Shown piece after piece: positions 26,617-35,715 of a DNA stretch of 64,000 nucleotides. Made by a program: the position numbers and the translations under genes. The notes beneath the pieces are model-generated. The model searched no databases. It saw nothing but the letters and a program-made list of their open reading frames with translations, and was not told the DNA's origin. This DNA comes from Labilithrix sp. (GTDB taxonomy: Bacteria > Myxococcota_A > Polyangia > Polyangiales > Polyangiaceae): the NCBI GenBank assembly GCA_019637105.1, contig JAHBWF010000010.1, positions 1 to 64,000 on the forward strand, written 5' to 3'. Within the stretch, counting starts at the first letter, position 1. Every line of letters starts with the position of its first letter.

Positions 26617-27846
26617 ATGCTTCGACCCATGCTTGCGCTCAGCGTCACGACCGTCCTCCTCGCGACGGCCGTGGCCGGGACCGGTTGCCTCTCGGACTCG
26701 GATCCCGCGACCTCGGACAACGACGGCGGTCCCGGCACCGGCACCGACGGCGGTCCCGGCACCGACACGGACTCCAGCGTCGACACGTCGGAGGCCGGCA
26801 CGCCGGACGATCCGACGAAGAACGACGCCATCGCCGACTCGACGCAGAACATCACCTACCGCGACGACCTCGCGAACCACCCGGGCTGCACGAAGGAAGG
26901 GATCGAGGCGCGCCTGCAGATCGACGGCAAGCCCGGCGGCTACACCGCGGCGACGCTGCCCGACTTCCCGTGCTCCGCGAAGGCCTACCCGGCCCCGGCG
27001 AACGAGGACACGACGCGCGCGATCATCGTGCTCGTCCACGGCAACTCGTCGACCCCCGCCGACTGGGAGGCCCACGCGGACGATCCGGCCGATCCCGACA
27101 CGCCGATGATCGCCGAGCGCCTCGTCGCCGACGGGTGGCGCGTCTTCGCGGCCGATTTCCGCTACGACAAGGTCCCCGATCCGGCCGACGCGCAGGGCAA
27201 CCCGGCGAAGAACTTCGACCATGGCTGGGCGACGCCGATCCTCGAGCGCCTCCTGAAGAGCCTCCACGCCGAGTACCCGAGCCGCAAGATCAACCTCGCC
27301 GGCTTCTCGCTCGGCACGACGATCATCCGCGACGCGCTCCGCCGGATGCACCACCGCGGCGAGAAGCCGTTCGAGTTCGTGCACGCGCTCCACCTCGCGT
27401 CCGGCGCGAACCACGGCGTGGTGACGTTCTCGTCGCTCTGCGGAGACCCGAACAACCCCACGAACAAGACCATGCGCGGCACGGTCGCGTGCCAGCTCGG
27501 CAACCGCGACAACTACGCGCCGACGCCGTTCCTCACGCCGCTCAACGGCACGAACGGCGACTGGGAGACGCCGTGCGCGAACGGCATCAACGCCTACGGC
27601 CAGAACAACGTCTGCGGCGGCAACAAGGTCCTCTACACGACCGTCGTCTACAAGGACCCGCCGAACGGCCCGCTCCAGGACGAGTTCGTGTCCGAGACGA
27701 GCAGCGCGCTCAAGGGCGCCGAGAACAAGACCGTCACCCAGGAGGACACGACGACGTACTTCCTGAACGGGCTGTTCAAGATCCACAACGGCTCGATCCG
27801 CAGCGCCGAGGGCGTGACCATCGCGCTCCAGGCGCTCGAGCGCTGA
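26617..27846 (+). CDS. Secreted lipoprotein alpha/beta-hydrolase (esterase/lipase-like)
   Basis: 409 residues from ATG 26617, which is preceded by AAGGAG eight bases upstream. The signal peptide ends AGTGC (Cys 24). A Gly/Asp/Thr linker (GGPGTGTDGG) spaces the domain from the membrane. The hydrolase fold shows IIVLVHGNSSTPADW (oxyanion region), the nucleophile elbow LAGFSLGTT, and LASGANHGVV. The catalytic Ser is in GFSLG; the acid and His are not certain. Several Cys in the second half (VACQLG, TPCANG, NNVCGG) suggest disulfides, consistent with export. Probably a lipase or ester hydrolase of the cell surface. It is followed 27 bases later by a porin-like gene, perhaps in one operon. Confidence 0.85.
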   Translation: MLRPMLALSVTTVLLATAVAGTGCLSDSDPATSDNDGGPGTGTDGGPGTDTDSSVDTSEAGTPDDPTKNDAIADSTQNITYRDDLANHPGCTKEGIEARLQIDGKPGGYTAATLPDFPCSAKAYPAPANEDTTRAIIVLVHGNSSTPADWEAHADDPADPDTPMIAERLVADGWRVFAADFRYDKVPDPADAQGNPAKNFDHGWATPILERLLKSLHAEYPSRKINLAGFSLGTTIIRDALRRMHHRGEKPFEFVHALHLASGANHGVVTFSSLCGDPNNPTNKTMRGTVACQLGNRDNYAPTPFLTPLNGTNGDWETPCANGINAYGQNNVCGGNKVLYTTVVYKDPPNGPLQDEFVSETSSALKGAENKTVTQEDTTTYFLNGLFKIHNGSIRSAEGVTIALQALER

Positions 27847-27873
27847 TCCGCCTCGTCGAGGACGCCACCCCCC

Positions 27874-29337
27874 ATGCGCGAGAGCTCCCTTCGCCTCCGC
27901 CTCGCCGCGCTCGTGATCGTCACGGGCGCGGCGACGTCGCTCACCTCGGCTCGCGCCGCCGCGCAGGCCGAACCTCCCGCGGCCCCCGAGGCTCCGCCCT
28001 CGGAGGAGCCGCCGCCTCCGCCCCCCGCCGCCGAGGCGCCGCCGCCCGTCGAGCCGGCGCCGCCGCCGCCGCCCCCTCCGCCTCCGCCGGTCCCCGCGGA
28101 GCCGGTGTTGAAGCCGGCTCCGCCGGAGCCCCCGCCGGCGCCCGCTCCCGCCGACGAGAGCGCGCTCGGCGCCGGCGTGACGAACCCGTTCGCGCCCGCC
28201 GCGGGCGCGCGCGGCGTCCGCCGCGACCCGTTCTACGTCCACGTCACGCCGTTCGTCGCCCTCGTCGGCGGCGTGAAGTTCGACAACCCCATCCAGCCGC
28301 CGTCGGTCCACCGCGACAACCGCGTGTCCGCCATCATGATCGCGGACTTCGGCGTGCGCGGCGAGATCTCCGACTGGATCTCGTTCGAGAGCGAGCTCAT
28401 GGCCAACGGCGGCCCACGCCTCCGCGGCACGAGCGTGTACGACGGCCAGGCGGCGCTGCAGGTCCGCAAGCAGGTCATCCACGTCGGCAAGGACCGCTTC
28501 CACGCGGAGGTCGGACGCGTCGTCGACGAGGCGAGCGTCGACTACTTCTCGCTGCACGTCGCCGACACGATGATGCAGGACACCGCCACCCGCGACGCGC
28601 TCCTGTTCAGCGGCTTCAACCTGGGCAACGGCGCGCGCGGCACCGCGGAGATCCTCCCCGGCCTCCGCGTCGGGCTCGCCGCCAACGCCGGCAACCCGAC
28701 GTCGACGTCGAGCATCCTCGCCGTCGGCGGCGCGTTCCCCCCGTACGATCGCATCTTCTTCCAGGCGGCGCAGCGGACGCGGCAGGACCTGAACGGCTAC
28801 CCCGACGATCAGTTCCACGCCTACGTGGTCACGCCCTCGATCCTCTACAACAACAAATACTTCGAGGCCCGCTCGGCGGCGCAGATGTTCGTGATCGATC
28901 CGAACTCGAACGACAACGTCTCGAAGAACATCCGCGGCTACAACATCCGTCTGAGCCTGCGCGCTCACCTCTTCGACGACATGATCTCGCCGTACCTGAA
29001 CGGCTCGCTCGCCCGCAACGACGTCGTCGATCCCAACAACGTGACGCGGCTCTCGCCGGACAAGTACACGGGGCTCGGGGAGGGCGGCGGCCTCGACTTC
29101 AACTACCAGCGCCGCTTCGGCAACGCCAACGGCGTCGGCGTCCAGTACACGCAGAACCAGTTCAAGGTGGGCGACGGCGTGCTCACGACGAACCGGTACT
29201 TCAACGTCGGCACGACCTACTGGCTCGCGAAGAACGTCGCCGCGGGGCTGCGCTTCGCGCTCTGGTCGATCGAGCAGCGGGGGCAGAACACGACCGGCGA
29301 GCGATCGGTGATCGGGACGCTCCGCCTCGTGCTCTGA
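27874..29337 (+). CDS. Outer-membrane porin-like beta-barrel with Pro-rich N-terminal linker
   Basis: 487 residues. The signal peptide ends around ARAAAQA; then about 65 residues are almost pure Pro/Ala/Glu (periplasmic spacer, perhaps peptidoglycan-spanning). From about 110 on, many amphipathic strands occur (FYVHVTPFVALVGGVKF; VGVQYTQNQFKVG; GLRFALWSIEQRGQ), and the protein ends GTLRLVL with a terminal hydrophobic strand, as in trimeric or selective porins. Pro-rich linkers before barrels are frequent in myxobacterial envelope proteins. The substrate is unknown. It follows the esterase gene by 27 bases on the same strand, which could mean that it takes up the products of that hydrolase (inference). 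Confidence 0.82.
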   Translation: MRESSLRLRLAALVIVTGAATSLTSARAAAQAEPPAAPEAPPSEEPPPPPPAAEAPPPVEPAPPPPPPPPPPVPAEPVLKPAPPEPPPAPAPADESALGAGVTNPFAPAAGARGVRRDPFYVHVTPFVALVGGVKFDNPIQPPSVHRDNRVSAIMIADFGVRGEISDWISFESELMANGGPRLRGTSVYDGQAALQVRKQVIHVGKDRFHAEVGRVVDEASVDYFSLHVADTMMQDTATRDALLFSGFNLGNGARGTAEILPGLRVGLAANAGNPTSTSSILAVGGAFPPYDRIFFQAAQRTRQDLNGYPDDQFHAYVVTPSILYNNKYFEARSAAQMFVIDPNSNDNVSKNIRGYNIRLSLRAHLFDDMISPYLNGSLARNDVVDPNNVTRLSPDKYTGLGEGGGLDFNYQRRFGNANGVGVQYTQNQFKVGDGVLTTNRYFNVGTTYWLAKNVAAGLRFALWSIEQRGQNTTGERSVIGTLRLVL

Positions 29338-29675
29338 GGCGACGGGCGCGCCGCCGCCGGATCGCCGCGGCAGCGGCGCGCGTCCTCGAGCGCGCGCCGC
29401 CGTCCGCGCGCGGTCGCCGCGAGCGCGACCATCGCGCCGCGTGGCGCGATGCGCGGGTGTGGTGGAACGGCCGCGGCAACCGTACGCAGACGCGGCCGCG
29501 AACGCTCGCGCTGTGACGCACCCATTCCGCCGCGATCCCCTGCGTCTGCCTGGGCGGCGGGCGCGCGTGCGGCGCGCGGGGCACGACGACTGCATCCGAG
29601 GGTCGCCGCAACGCAGCGGCGCCGTTCGCTTCGAGCGCGCCGCTCCTTTTCGCCAACCCACGGAGAACCAGATCG
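29338..29675. other. 338-base intergenic region without a visible gene
   Basis: GC-rich spacer between the porin-like gene and a small lipoprotein gene. I see short GC inverted repeats (for example CGCGCC and GGCGCG near 29435-29455) that might terminate the upstream transcript, but no convincing promoter, RNA gene or conserved ORF. Confidence 0.5.
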
Positions 29676-30236
29676 ATGAAGTCCACGAGTGTCCTCGCCG
29701 TCGCCGCTGTCGTCGCCCTCGCCGCCGTCGCGTGCGACAAGAAGAAGGAGCCGCAGCCGAGCGAGACCGACATCACGTCCGCGCCGATCGAGCGTGAGCC
29801 GGTCGAGACCACCGGCGGCACGATGACGACCGGCGCCGCGACCGATCCGGGCAACACGCAAGGCGGCGGCGCGGCGCTCGGCACGACCGAGAGCGCGACG
29901 GGCGCGGGCGCCGGCGGCACGACCGGCGCGGGCGCCGGCGGCACGACCGGGACGGCGGCCGGCGGCGCGACCGGCACGAGCGTGAGCGGCGGCCGCGACG
30001 GCGGCGCGGTCTGGCCGGCGGTGCCGATCGATCGCAAGGGCGCCGGCATGAACGGCAGCGAGCCGACGACGCGGCCGGGCGAGCACAACACGTCGACGAC
30101 CCTCGGCGACGGCACCTCCGGCACGTACACCGGCGGAAAGGGCACGTACGGCGGCAAGGCCACGCACGGGACCGGTACGCCGACGGACGGCACGTCCCCC
30201 AGCGACAAGCCGGCGACGGACGGCCCGCGCCGCTGA
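29676..30236 (+). CDS. Small Gly/Thr-rich lipoprotein
   Basis: 186 residues from ATG 29676, with GGAGAA about ten bases upstream. The signal peptide ends VAVAC (Cys 20), followed by a charged DKKKEPQP. The mature protein is low complexity and dominated by Gly, Thr and Ala, including a short tandem repeat of GAGAGGTTG-type units at about 75-100, and a GTYTGGKGTYGGK stretch near the end. No fold or enzymatic motif is recognised. It is isolated, with a 338-base gap upstream and a convergent hydrolase gene downstream. Likely an envelope structural or surface lipoprotein. Confidence 0.78.
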   Translation: MKSTSVLAVAAVVALAAVACDKKKEPQPSETDITSAPIEREPVETTGGTMTTGAATDPGNTQGGGAALGTTESATGAGAGGTTGAGAGGTTGTAAGGATGTSVSGGRDGGAVWPAVPIDRKGAGMNGSEPTTRPGEHNTSTTLGDGTSGTYTGGKGTYGGKATHGTGTPTDGTSPSDKPATDGPRR

Positions 30237-30401
30237 CGGCTGACGGCCCCGCGAGGCCCGGCGAGGACGGAGCGCGCGTCGAGCTCCGTCTTCGCCGGGC
30301 GAGGACGGGAAGCGCGTTGGGCTCCGTCTTCGCCGGCGCGCTCGCGCTCGGCGAGCACTCGCGCCCGGCGCGCGCACGGGCCCCGCTCCGAGGCGCCTCG
30401 A

Positions 30402-31445
30402 TCAGCCGATGCGCGCGACGAGCGCCTCGAGGAACGCCGCGGGCGCCTCGAGGAACGGCGAGTGCCCGACGTCCGGGAGGACGACCTCGCGCACGTCGCC
30501 GCCGCCCTCGCGGTAACGCTCGAGCAGGGCGCGCGTCTGCGCGACCATCGGCTGCGGCGGCACGACGTCCTCGCCCGGATAACCGGGGACGAGCCCGAGC
30601 TTCCCGAGCAGCGCGAGGTCGAAGAAGCTCGCGTCCGAGACGATCGCGTCGTTGGCCCCGCGGATCCACAGGACCGGAGGCTTCCTCGACGTCGCCGCGA
30701 AGGGCCGGAGGTCGAGGTACTTCGCGGAGAACGCGTTGCCGACGCCGCGGGTGCCGGGGGCGACCGACGGCCAGCTCGCGCTCGGCACCGAGTCGCCCGG
30801 GTAGTAGTCGTCGCCGATCCGCGTCGCGAGGATCGCGTCGACCCACTCCTCTTCACGATCGGCGGGCGGCGTGAAGTGCGCCTCGTCGAAGAAGAACCTC
30901 CGCAAGATCGTGCGCGGCGATTGGGTGTCGGAGCCTCGATCCTTCGCGCGGATCGCCTCGACGAACGCGGGGGACACGACGCCGCCGCCGCTGCCGGCGA
31001 AGTCGGGCGCGTTCGGCGCGCAGTCGACGCCGTGGTTGCCGCCGAAGCCGCACGGCGGGACGGGCGCGACCAGCGTGATCGTCGCGAGGAGCGCCGGGTG
31101 ATCGATCGCGAGCTGCATCGCCACGCCGCCGCCGACGCTCCAGCCGACGACGTGCACGCCTTCGCTCCAGCCGAGCGAAGCGGAGAGCGCGGCGAGGTCG
31201 TCGCTGAAGTCGCGGAGCCCGCGCGTCGCGTCGATCGGCCGCTCCTTCGTGTCGCCGTACCCGCGGAGATCCGGCGCCACGAGGTGGTACGCGTCCGGCG
31301 CGGCGAGCATGAGCGGCTCGAAGAAGACGCCCGACGCGACGTTGCCGTGAACGAGGAGGACGCGCCGCGTCTCGCTCGCGGGCGCCTTCGACCGGCGCTC
31401 GCGCGTGAAGAGGATGTGGTCGTGAGACTTCGTGAGCTCGCTCAT
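30402..31445 (-). CDS. Alpha/beta-hydrolase fold protein, cytoplasmic
   Basis: 347 residues. The fold is clear: VLLVHGNVASGVFF (HG oxyanion motif), DLRGYGDTK, the nucleophile elbow VVGWSVGGGVAM (Ser in GWSVGG), acid WIRGANDAIV, and catalytic His in LPDVGHSPF. The triad is therefore complete. No signal peptide is seen, so it probably acts in the cytoplasm. ATG 31445 (MSELTKSHD) is chosen; extensions upstream have no conserved content. Family members include esterases, epoxide hydrolases and haloalkane dehalogenases; the Ser nucleophile argues against the latter two, which use Asp. Convergent with the lipoprotein gene at 29676 and divergent from that at 31730. Confidence 0.9.
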   Translation of the reverse strand: MSELTKSHDHILFTRERRSKAPASETRRVLLVHGNVASGVFFEPLMLAAPDAYHLVAPDLRGYGDTKERPIDATRGLRDFSDDLAALSASLGWSEGVHVVGWSVGGGVAMQLAIDHPALLATITLVAPVPPCGFGGNHGVDCAPNAPDFAGSGGGVVSPAFVEAIRAKDRGSDTQSPRTILRRFFFDEAHFTPPADREEEWVDAILATRIGDDYYPGDSVPSASWPSVAPGTRGVGNAFSAKYLDLRPFAATSRKPPVLWIRGANDAIVSDASFFDLALLGKLGLVPGYPGEDVVPPQPMVAQTRALLERYREGGGDVREVVLPDVGHSPFLEAPAAFLEALVARIG

Positions 31446-31701
31446 GCAGATGCCAGGATACGCGATGGAACGACGCGTGGCGCCCCCGCGCGGCCGGCGG
31501 GAAGCTTCCTCCCGCGCACCGCCGCCGCGCGATCGTCGGCACGCTTCCGCGCGCGAACGGGGCCCAGCCCGCCACCGGCGACGGGACGCGGGCAAGCCCT
31601 CCGCCGATCCGCCGGGGACGTGGTCTTCGGGCGACAGCGCCCTGACACCGTCGTCAGGGATGATCCTCGCGGGATCGACGGGATCTCCGCGCCGCGAGCG
31701 C

Positions 31702-31717
31702 TGGCACCCTGCGTGCT
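31702..31717 (+). promoter_or_regulatory. Possible sigma-54-type promoter upstream of the 31730 lipoprotein gene
   Basis: TGGCAC followed by a GTGC block gives GG-N10-GC, the spacing of -24/-12 elements. The predicted transcription start would fall only a few bases before ATG 31730, which would make an almost leaderless mRNA. Sigma-54 promoters are abundant in myxobacteria, but a GG-N10-GC match is not rare in such GC-rich DNA. Confidence 0.25.
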
Positions 31718-31729
31718 CCAACGGCCGTC

Positions 31730-33280
31730 ATGATCTCTTCTTCTTCCTTCTTCCGGTCCTTCGTCGTCCTCGGTCCGACGCTGATTTCGCTCGCTGCGTG
31801 CACGACCAGCGACCTCATGCTGCCGGACTCCTCGAACGGCAGAGGAGGCGACGGCGACGGATCCGTCCGCGCGGAGCTCGCCTGCTCGAACGATCCGATC
31901 CCGCCTCCGCGTGACCTCCCGCCGTCGCCGAACGGCTCCGTGCTTTGCCTGAAGACGCCGCTCAAGTCGATCGCCTCCGCGATCGGGCGGAGCGCCGACG
32001 AGCTGCAGAGGGTCGACGCCGACGTCCTCGTCGGCGACTGCATCGACGTGGAGACGCCGGCGGGCCTCACGCTCGTCGTCGGCGCGGCGCTCCGCAAGGA
32101 CGAGAGCGGCGAGGACTACACGCGGGACGTGCGGCTCCCGCTGCCGTCCGCCGTCATCGGCGGCACGCGGATCGACGTCGAGACCGGGACCACGCTGCTC
32201 GTCGCGAAGGTCGCCGAGTTCCGCGGCGAGCGCCTGCTCCGCTTCGTCAACGTCGCGACGGTGAAGGACGAGGGCGGCGAGCGCTTCATCGAGACGCTGC
32301 CCGAGGCCGCGCGCCGCGAGATGAGCTCGTCGATGAAGGTCGACGGGCCCGGCCTCTACGCGTTCTATCTCTCGAGCAGGCCCGTGGGCTTCGTGTCGGG
32401 CGCCGTGACCAAAGGCGGCGCCGCCTCGCCGGGCGCCGTGGTCATCGGGACGAGCGCGCCCTTCTTGACGGTCGCGGACGGGAGCGGCGCGTTCACGTTG
32501 CCGCTCGCGCGCGGCGACAAGGCCTCGCTCGCCGCCTACGAGCTCGCGACGCGCTGGACGGGGGAAGCCCACCTGCCCGTCGAGGAAGGCGGCAAGACGA
32601 ACCCGAAGACCGAGGCGCCCGTCGAGACGCCCGCGACGGAGAAGCCGATCGCCGGGCTCGACGCGCTGAACCTCACCGGCGTCACGCTGAGCCTCGAGGC
32701 GCCCGGCGCCGACGGGCCGAGCCCGGCGAGCGACTTCGAGGACGGGGCGCTGGGGTCGTGGACGCCGGGCGGCGCCGTCTCGGTCCTCGACGAGAAGACC
32801 TCCACGCTCTTCCCGGCGACGAAGGAGCAGCGCTACGCTTTCCTGACGACCGGCGCAGGATCGATCGGCGGCAAGGTCAGCCGGATGACCCGCGAGCTGA
32901 CGATCCCCGCGAGCGCGAAGGAGCTGGTCATCGACTACACGCTCCTCTCGCAGGAGTACCCGGGCTGGGTCGGGACGATCTACAACGACGCGTTCGTCGC
33001 GTACGTCGCCGGCGACACCCGCTTCCTCCTCGTCGAGACGGTCACCGGCAACCAGGGCCGGTGGATGGACTTCTTCCAGCCCGTCGGCAACGTGGTCGAG
33101 TCGAGCGCGACGGTCGGCGGCGTCGACAAGAAGTTCGGCGGGACGACCGGCGCGCGCACGAAGCGCGTCCCCGTGACCGGCTGCGAGGGCAAGACGATCA
33201 CGCTCGTCCTCGGGGTCTCCGACGTCGGTGACTCGATCTACGACACGGCGGTCGCGATCGACCGCGTCGCCTTCGAGTGA
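31730..33280 (+). CDS. Large secreted lipoprotein with carboxypeptidase-regulatory-like and C-terminal sandwich domains
   Basis: 516 residues from ATG 31730. The lipobox is LISLAAC (Cys 24). Residues about 210-260 resemble a carboxypeptidase-regulatory-like domain (VSGAVTKGGAASPGAVV; TVADGSGAFTLPL). A C-terminal region from about 330 (DFEDGALGSWTPGG; LVIDYTLLSQEYPGW; NDAFVAYV) resembles the jelly-roll choice-of-anchor domains that follow a FEDG-type start in secreted bacterial proteins. A Thr/Pro/Glu linker joins the two. No catalytic residues are visible. It is probably a surface adhesin or binding protein. It diverges from the hydrolase at 30402; the shared 284-base region carries a possible sigma-54 site. 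Confidence 0.82.
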   Translation: MISSSSFFRSFVVLGPTLISLAACTTSDLMLPDSSNGRGGDGDGSVRAELACSNDPIPPPRDLPPSPNGSVLCLKTPLKSIASAIGRSADELQRVDADVLVGDCIDVETPAGLTLVVGAALRKDESGEDYTRDVRLPLPSAVIGGTRIDVETGTTLLVAKVAEFRGERLLRFVNVATVKDEGGERFIETLPEAARREMSSSMKVDGPGLYAFYLSSRPVGFVSGAVTKGGAASPGAVVIGTSAPFLTVADGSGAFTLPLARGDKASLAAYELATRWTGEAHLPVEEGGKTNPKTEAPVETPATEKPIAGLDALNLTGVTLSLEAPGADGPSPASDFEDGALGSWTPGGAVSVLDEKTSTLFPATKEQRYAFLTTGAGSIGGKVSRMTRELTIPASAKELVIDYTLLSQEYPGWVGTIYNDAFVAYVAGDTRFLLVETVTGNQGRWMDFFQPVGNVVESSATVGGVDKKFGGTTGARTKRVPVTGCEGKTITLVLGVSDVGDSIYDTAVAIDRVAFE

Positions 33281-33363
33281 CGCGGCCGCGCCCGGCGCTT
33301 GGGCTCGGCGGTCCCGCGCGCGCGCGTTGCCCTGCGGCGCGATCTCGGGCATTGAACGACGGC

Positions 33364-35655
33364 ATGCAGGACGCGCATCCGGCCGCCGCCGCGGCGCCAG
33401 GCGAGCACGAGGTGACGCTCGCGGACGTCGCCGCGCCCGTGCCGCTCCCGCGCGCGCTCACCTACCTCGTCCCGAGCGAGCTCGCGTCCAGCGTCGCCCT
33501 CGGGCGGCGCGTCCTCTGCACGGTCGGGTCGCGGCGCGTCGTCGGCGTCGTCGTCGGGCTCCGGCGCGGCGCCGCTCCCGCCAGGGCGAAGCCGGTGCTC
33601 GACGTCCTCGACGGCGTCGACCTCCCGGAGGACCTCGTCACCTTCCTCGGCCGCCTCGCGAGCTACTACCTCGCGCCGATCGGCGAGGTCGTGCGCCTCG
33701 CGCTGCCGCCGGTGGACCGCGAGGCGGCGCGCGCGGTCGAGGCGCCGACGCTCTTCTCCACGGCGAAGGGCGTCGCGACGCGCAAGGTGCAGTGGGTCAC
33801 CGCGACCGACGCGGTCGAGACGTCGATCAAGGAGAACGCCTCGCGCGTGCTCGCGGTCGTGCGCGTGCACGGGGCGCTCCCGCTCTCGCGGCTCCAGGAC
33901 CAGTTCGGCGGCGCGCGCGGCACGATCAAGCGCCTCGTCGAGCAGGGGCTCGTCCGCGTCGAGGAGCGCGACGCCCCGCGCGATCCGTTCTTCGCCGACA
34001 CGCTCGCCCGCGACGTCCCTCCCGAGGCCACGGAGGCGCAGCGCGCGGCGGCCGAGACGATCGACGCGGCGCTCGACGCGCGCGGCGCCGGCGCGACGAT
34101 CCTCGTGCACGGCGTGACCGGGTCGGGCAAGACCGAGGTGTACCTGCGCGCCATCGCTCGAGCGAAGGAGCAGCGGCGCGGGTCCATCGTGCTCGTGCCC
34201 GAGATCGCGCTCACGCCGCAGCTCGTCGGGCGCTTCCGCGCGCGCTTCGGCGACGACGTCGCGGTCCTCCACTCCGGGCTCACGCAGCGCGAGCGCTTCG
34301 ACATGTGGGCCCGCCTCCGCGGCGGCGAGGTGGACGTCGCCATCGGCGCGAGGAGCGCGCTCTTCGCGCCGGTGAAGGACCTCGGCCTCGTCATCGTCGA
34401 CGAGGAGCACGACCCCTCGTTCAAGCAGGAGGAGGGCGTCCGCTACAACGCGCGCGACATGGCGATCCTCCGCGCGCATCAGGTCGGCGGCGTCTGCGTC
34501 CTCGGGAGCGCCACGCCGTCGCTCGAGAGCGAGCAGCTCGCGCGCTCCGGCAAGGCGACGAAGATCGTCCTGCCCGATCGCGCGCGCGCGCAGGAGCTCC
34601 CCACCGTGGAGGTCGTCGATCTCCGCCGCATCGGGCCCGGGCCGACGGGGGATCGTCGCCTCTCGGTCGTGCTCCACCGAGCGATCGAGGCGACGCTCGC
34701 CGCCAAGGAGCAGACGATCCTCTTCTTGAACCGGCGCGGCTTCGCCCCGAGCATCCGCTGCGAGGGCTGCGGCGAGCTGTCGTCGTGCCCGCACTGCACC
34801 GTGGCGCTGACGTTCCACAAGAGGAAGAGCGGCGTGATGCGCTGCCACTGGTGCGAGTACGAGGCGCCGATGCCCCAGCGCTGCCCGAAATGCGACTCGG
34901 ACCAGATCGCGCTCGAAGGCCTCGGCACCGAGCGGCTCGAGGAGACGCTGAGGGAGGCGTTCCCCGAGGCGCGCATCGCTCGGCTCGATCGCGACGTCGC
35001 GAGCGGCAAGCAGGTCGAGAAGATCCTCGCCAAGGTGCGCGAGCGCGAGATCGACATCCTGGTGGGTACGCAGATGGTCACGAAGGGCCACGATCTGCCC
35101 CACGTCACGCTCGTCGGCGTCATCAACGCGGACGCCGCGCTCTCGATCCCGGATTTTCGCGCGCCCGAGCGCGCGTTCCAGCTCCTCGTCCAGGTCGCGG
35201 GCCGCGCGGGACGCGGAGACTCGCCGGGCAAGGTGCTGGTGCAGACGTTCGATCCCGATCACCACGCGATCGTCCACGCCGTTCGGCACGACGTGATGGG
35301 CTTCTTCGATCGCGAGCTGCGCGATCGCAAGGAGCTCGGCTACCCGCCGTTCTCGCGGATGGTCTTCGCGCGCGTCGACTCGATGGACGAGAAGGAGGCG
35401 CTCGCCGCCGCCGCGACGCTCGCGCGCGCCGCGCGGGCCGCGCACGCCGGCGCCGGCGCCGGGCCGTTCGAGGTGCTCGGCCCTTCGCCCGCGCCGATCG
35501 CGAAGGTGCGCAACCGCTTCCGCTTCCGCGTGATGCTGCGGAGCTCCTCGCGCGAGCGCCTGCGGCAGGGCGCGCTCGCGATCCACGCGGCCATCGCCGG
35601 GCTCCCGCGCACGGTGCGGGTGGCGATCGACGTCGACCCGGTCGGAGCGCTATAG
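33364..35655 (+). CDS. priA: Primosomal protein N' (replication restart helicase)
   Basis: 763 residues, normal for PriA. It restarts stalled replication forks as a 3'-5' superfamily 2 helicase. Seen: an N-terminal 3'-OH-binding region (LTYLVPSEL), Walker A GVTGSGKTEVYLR (Lys near 256), IVDEEHDPSFKQ, LGSATPSLES, eight zinc-binding Cys in two blocks (CEGCGELSSCPHC and CHWCEYEAPMPQRCPKCDS), and VGTQMVTKGHDLPHV, where the common KGHDFP has Leu for Phe. The C-terminal domain ends VAIDVDPVGAL. ATG 33364 (MQDAHPAAA) is preferred; the frame is open back to 33277, but that would overlap the upstream gene and adds nothing conserved. Confidence 0.96.
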   Translation: MQDAHPAAAAAPGEHEVTLADVAAPVPLPRALTYLVPSELASSVALGRRVLCTVGSRRVVGVVVGLRRGAAPARAKPVLDVLDGVDLPEDLVTFLGRLASYYLAPIGEVVRLALPPVDREAARAVEAPTLFSTAKGVATRKVQWVTATDAVETSIKENASRVLAVVRVHGALPLSRLQDQFGGARGTIKRLVEQGLVRVEERDAPRDPFFADTLARDVPPEATEAQRAAAETIDAALDARGAGATILVHGVTGSGKTEVYLRAIARAKEQRRGSIVLVPEIALTPQLVGRFRARFGDDVAVLHSGLTQRERFDMWARLRGGEVDVAIGARSALFAPVKDLGLVIVDEEHDPSFKQEEGVRYNARDMAILRAHQVGGVCVLGSATPSLESEQLARSGKATKIVLPDRARAQELPTVEVVDLRRIGPGPTGDRRLSVVLHRAIEATLAAKEQTILFLNRRGFAPSIRCEGCGELSSCPHCTVALTFHKRKSGVMRCHWCEYEAPMPQRCPKCDSDQIALEGLGTERLEETLREAFPEARIARLDRDVASGKQVEKILAKVREREIDILVGTQMVTKGHDLPHVTLVGVINADAALSIPDFRAPERAFQLLVQVAGRAGRGDSPGKVLVQTFDPDHHAIVHAVRHDVMGFFDRELRDRKELGYPPFSRMVFARVDSMDEKEALAAAATLARAARAAHAGAGAGPFEVLGPSPAPIAKVRNRFRFRVMLRSSSRERLRQGALAIHAAIAGLPRTVRVAIDVDPVGAL

Positions 35656-35715
35656 CCTCGACTGGCCGGCGCGCTCGGCGCCGCCCAGCGCGAGAAAGCC
35701 GACGAGAGCACGAGC

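Noticed and set aside
26419-29661. A 1080-codon minus-strand open frame across the TetR, esterase and porin genes
   Set aside because: It is antisense to three genes with signal peptides and family motifs; the translated text is low-complexity Arg/Val/Ala.
31442-33352. A 636-codon minus-strand frame opposite the 31730 lipoprotein
   Set aside because: Arg/Asp/Ala/Leu-rich with no motif; the plus-strand gene has a lipobox and recognisable domains.
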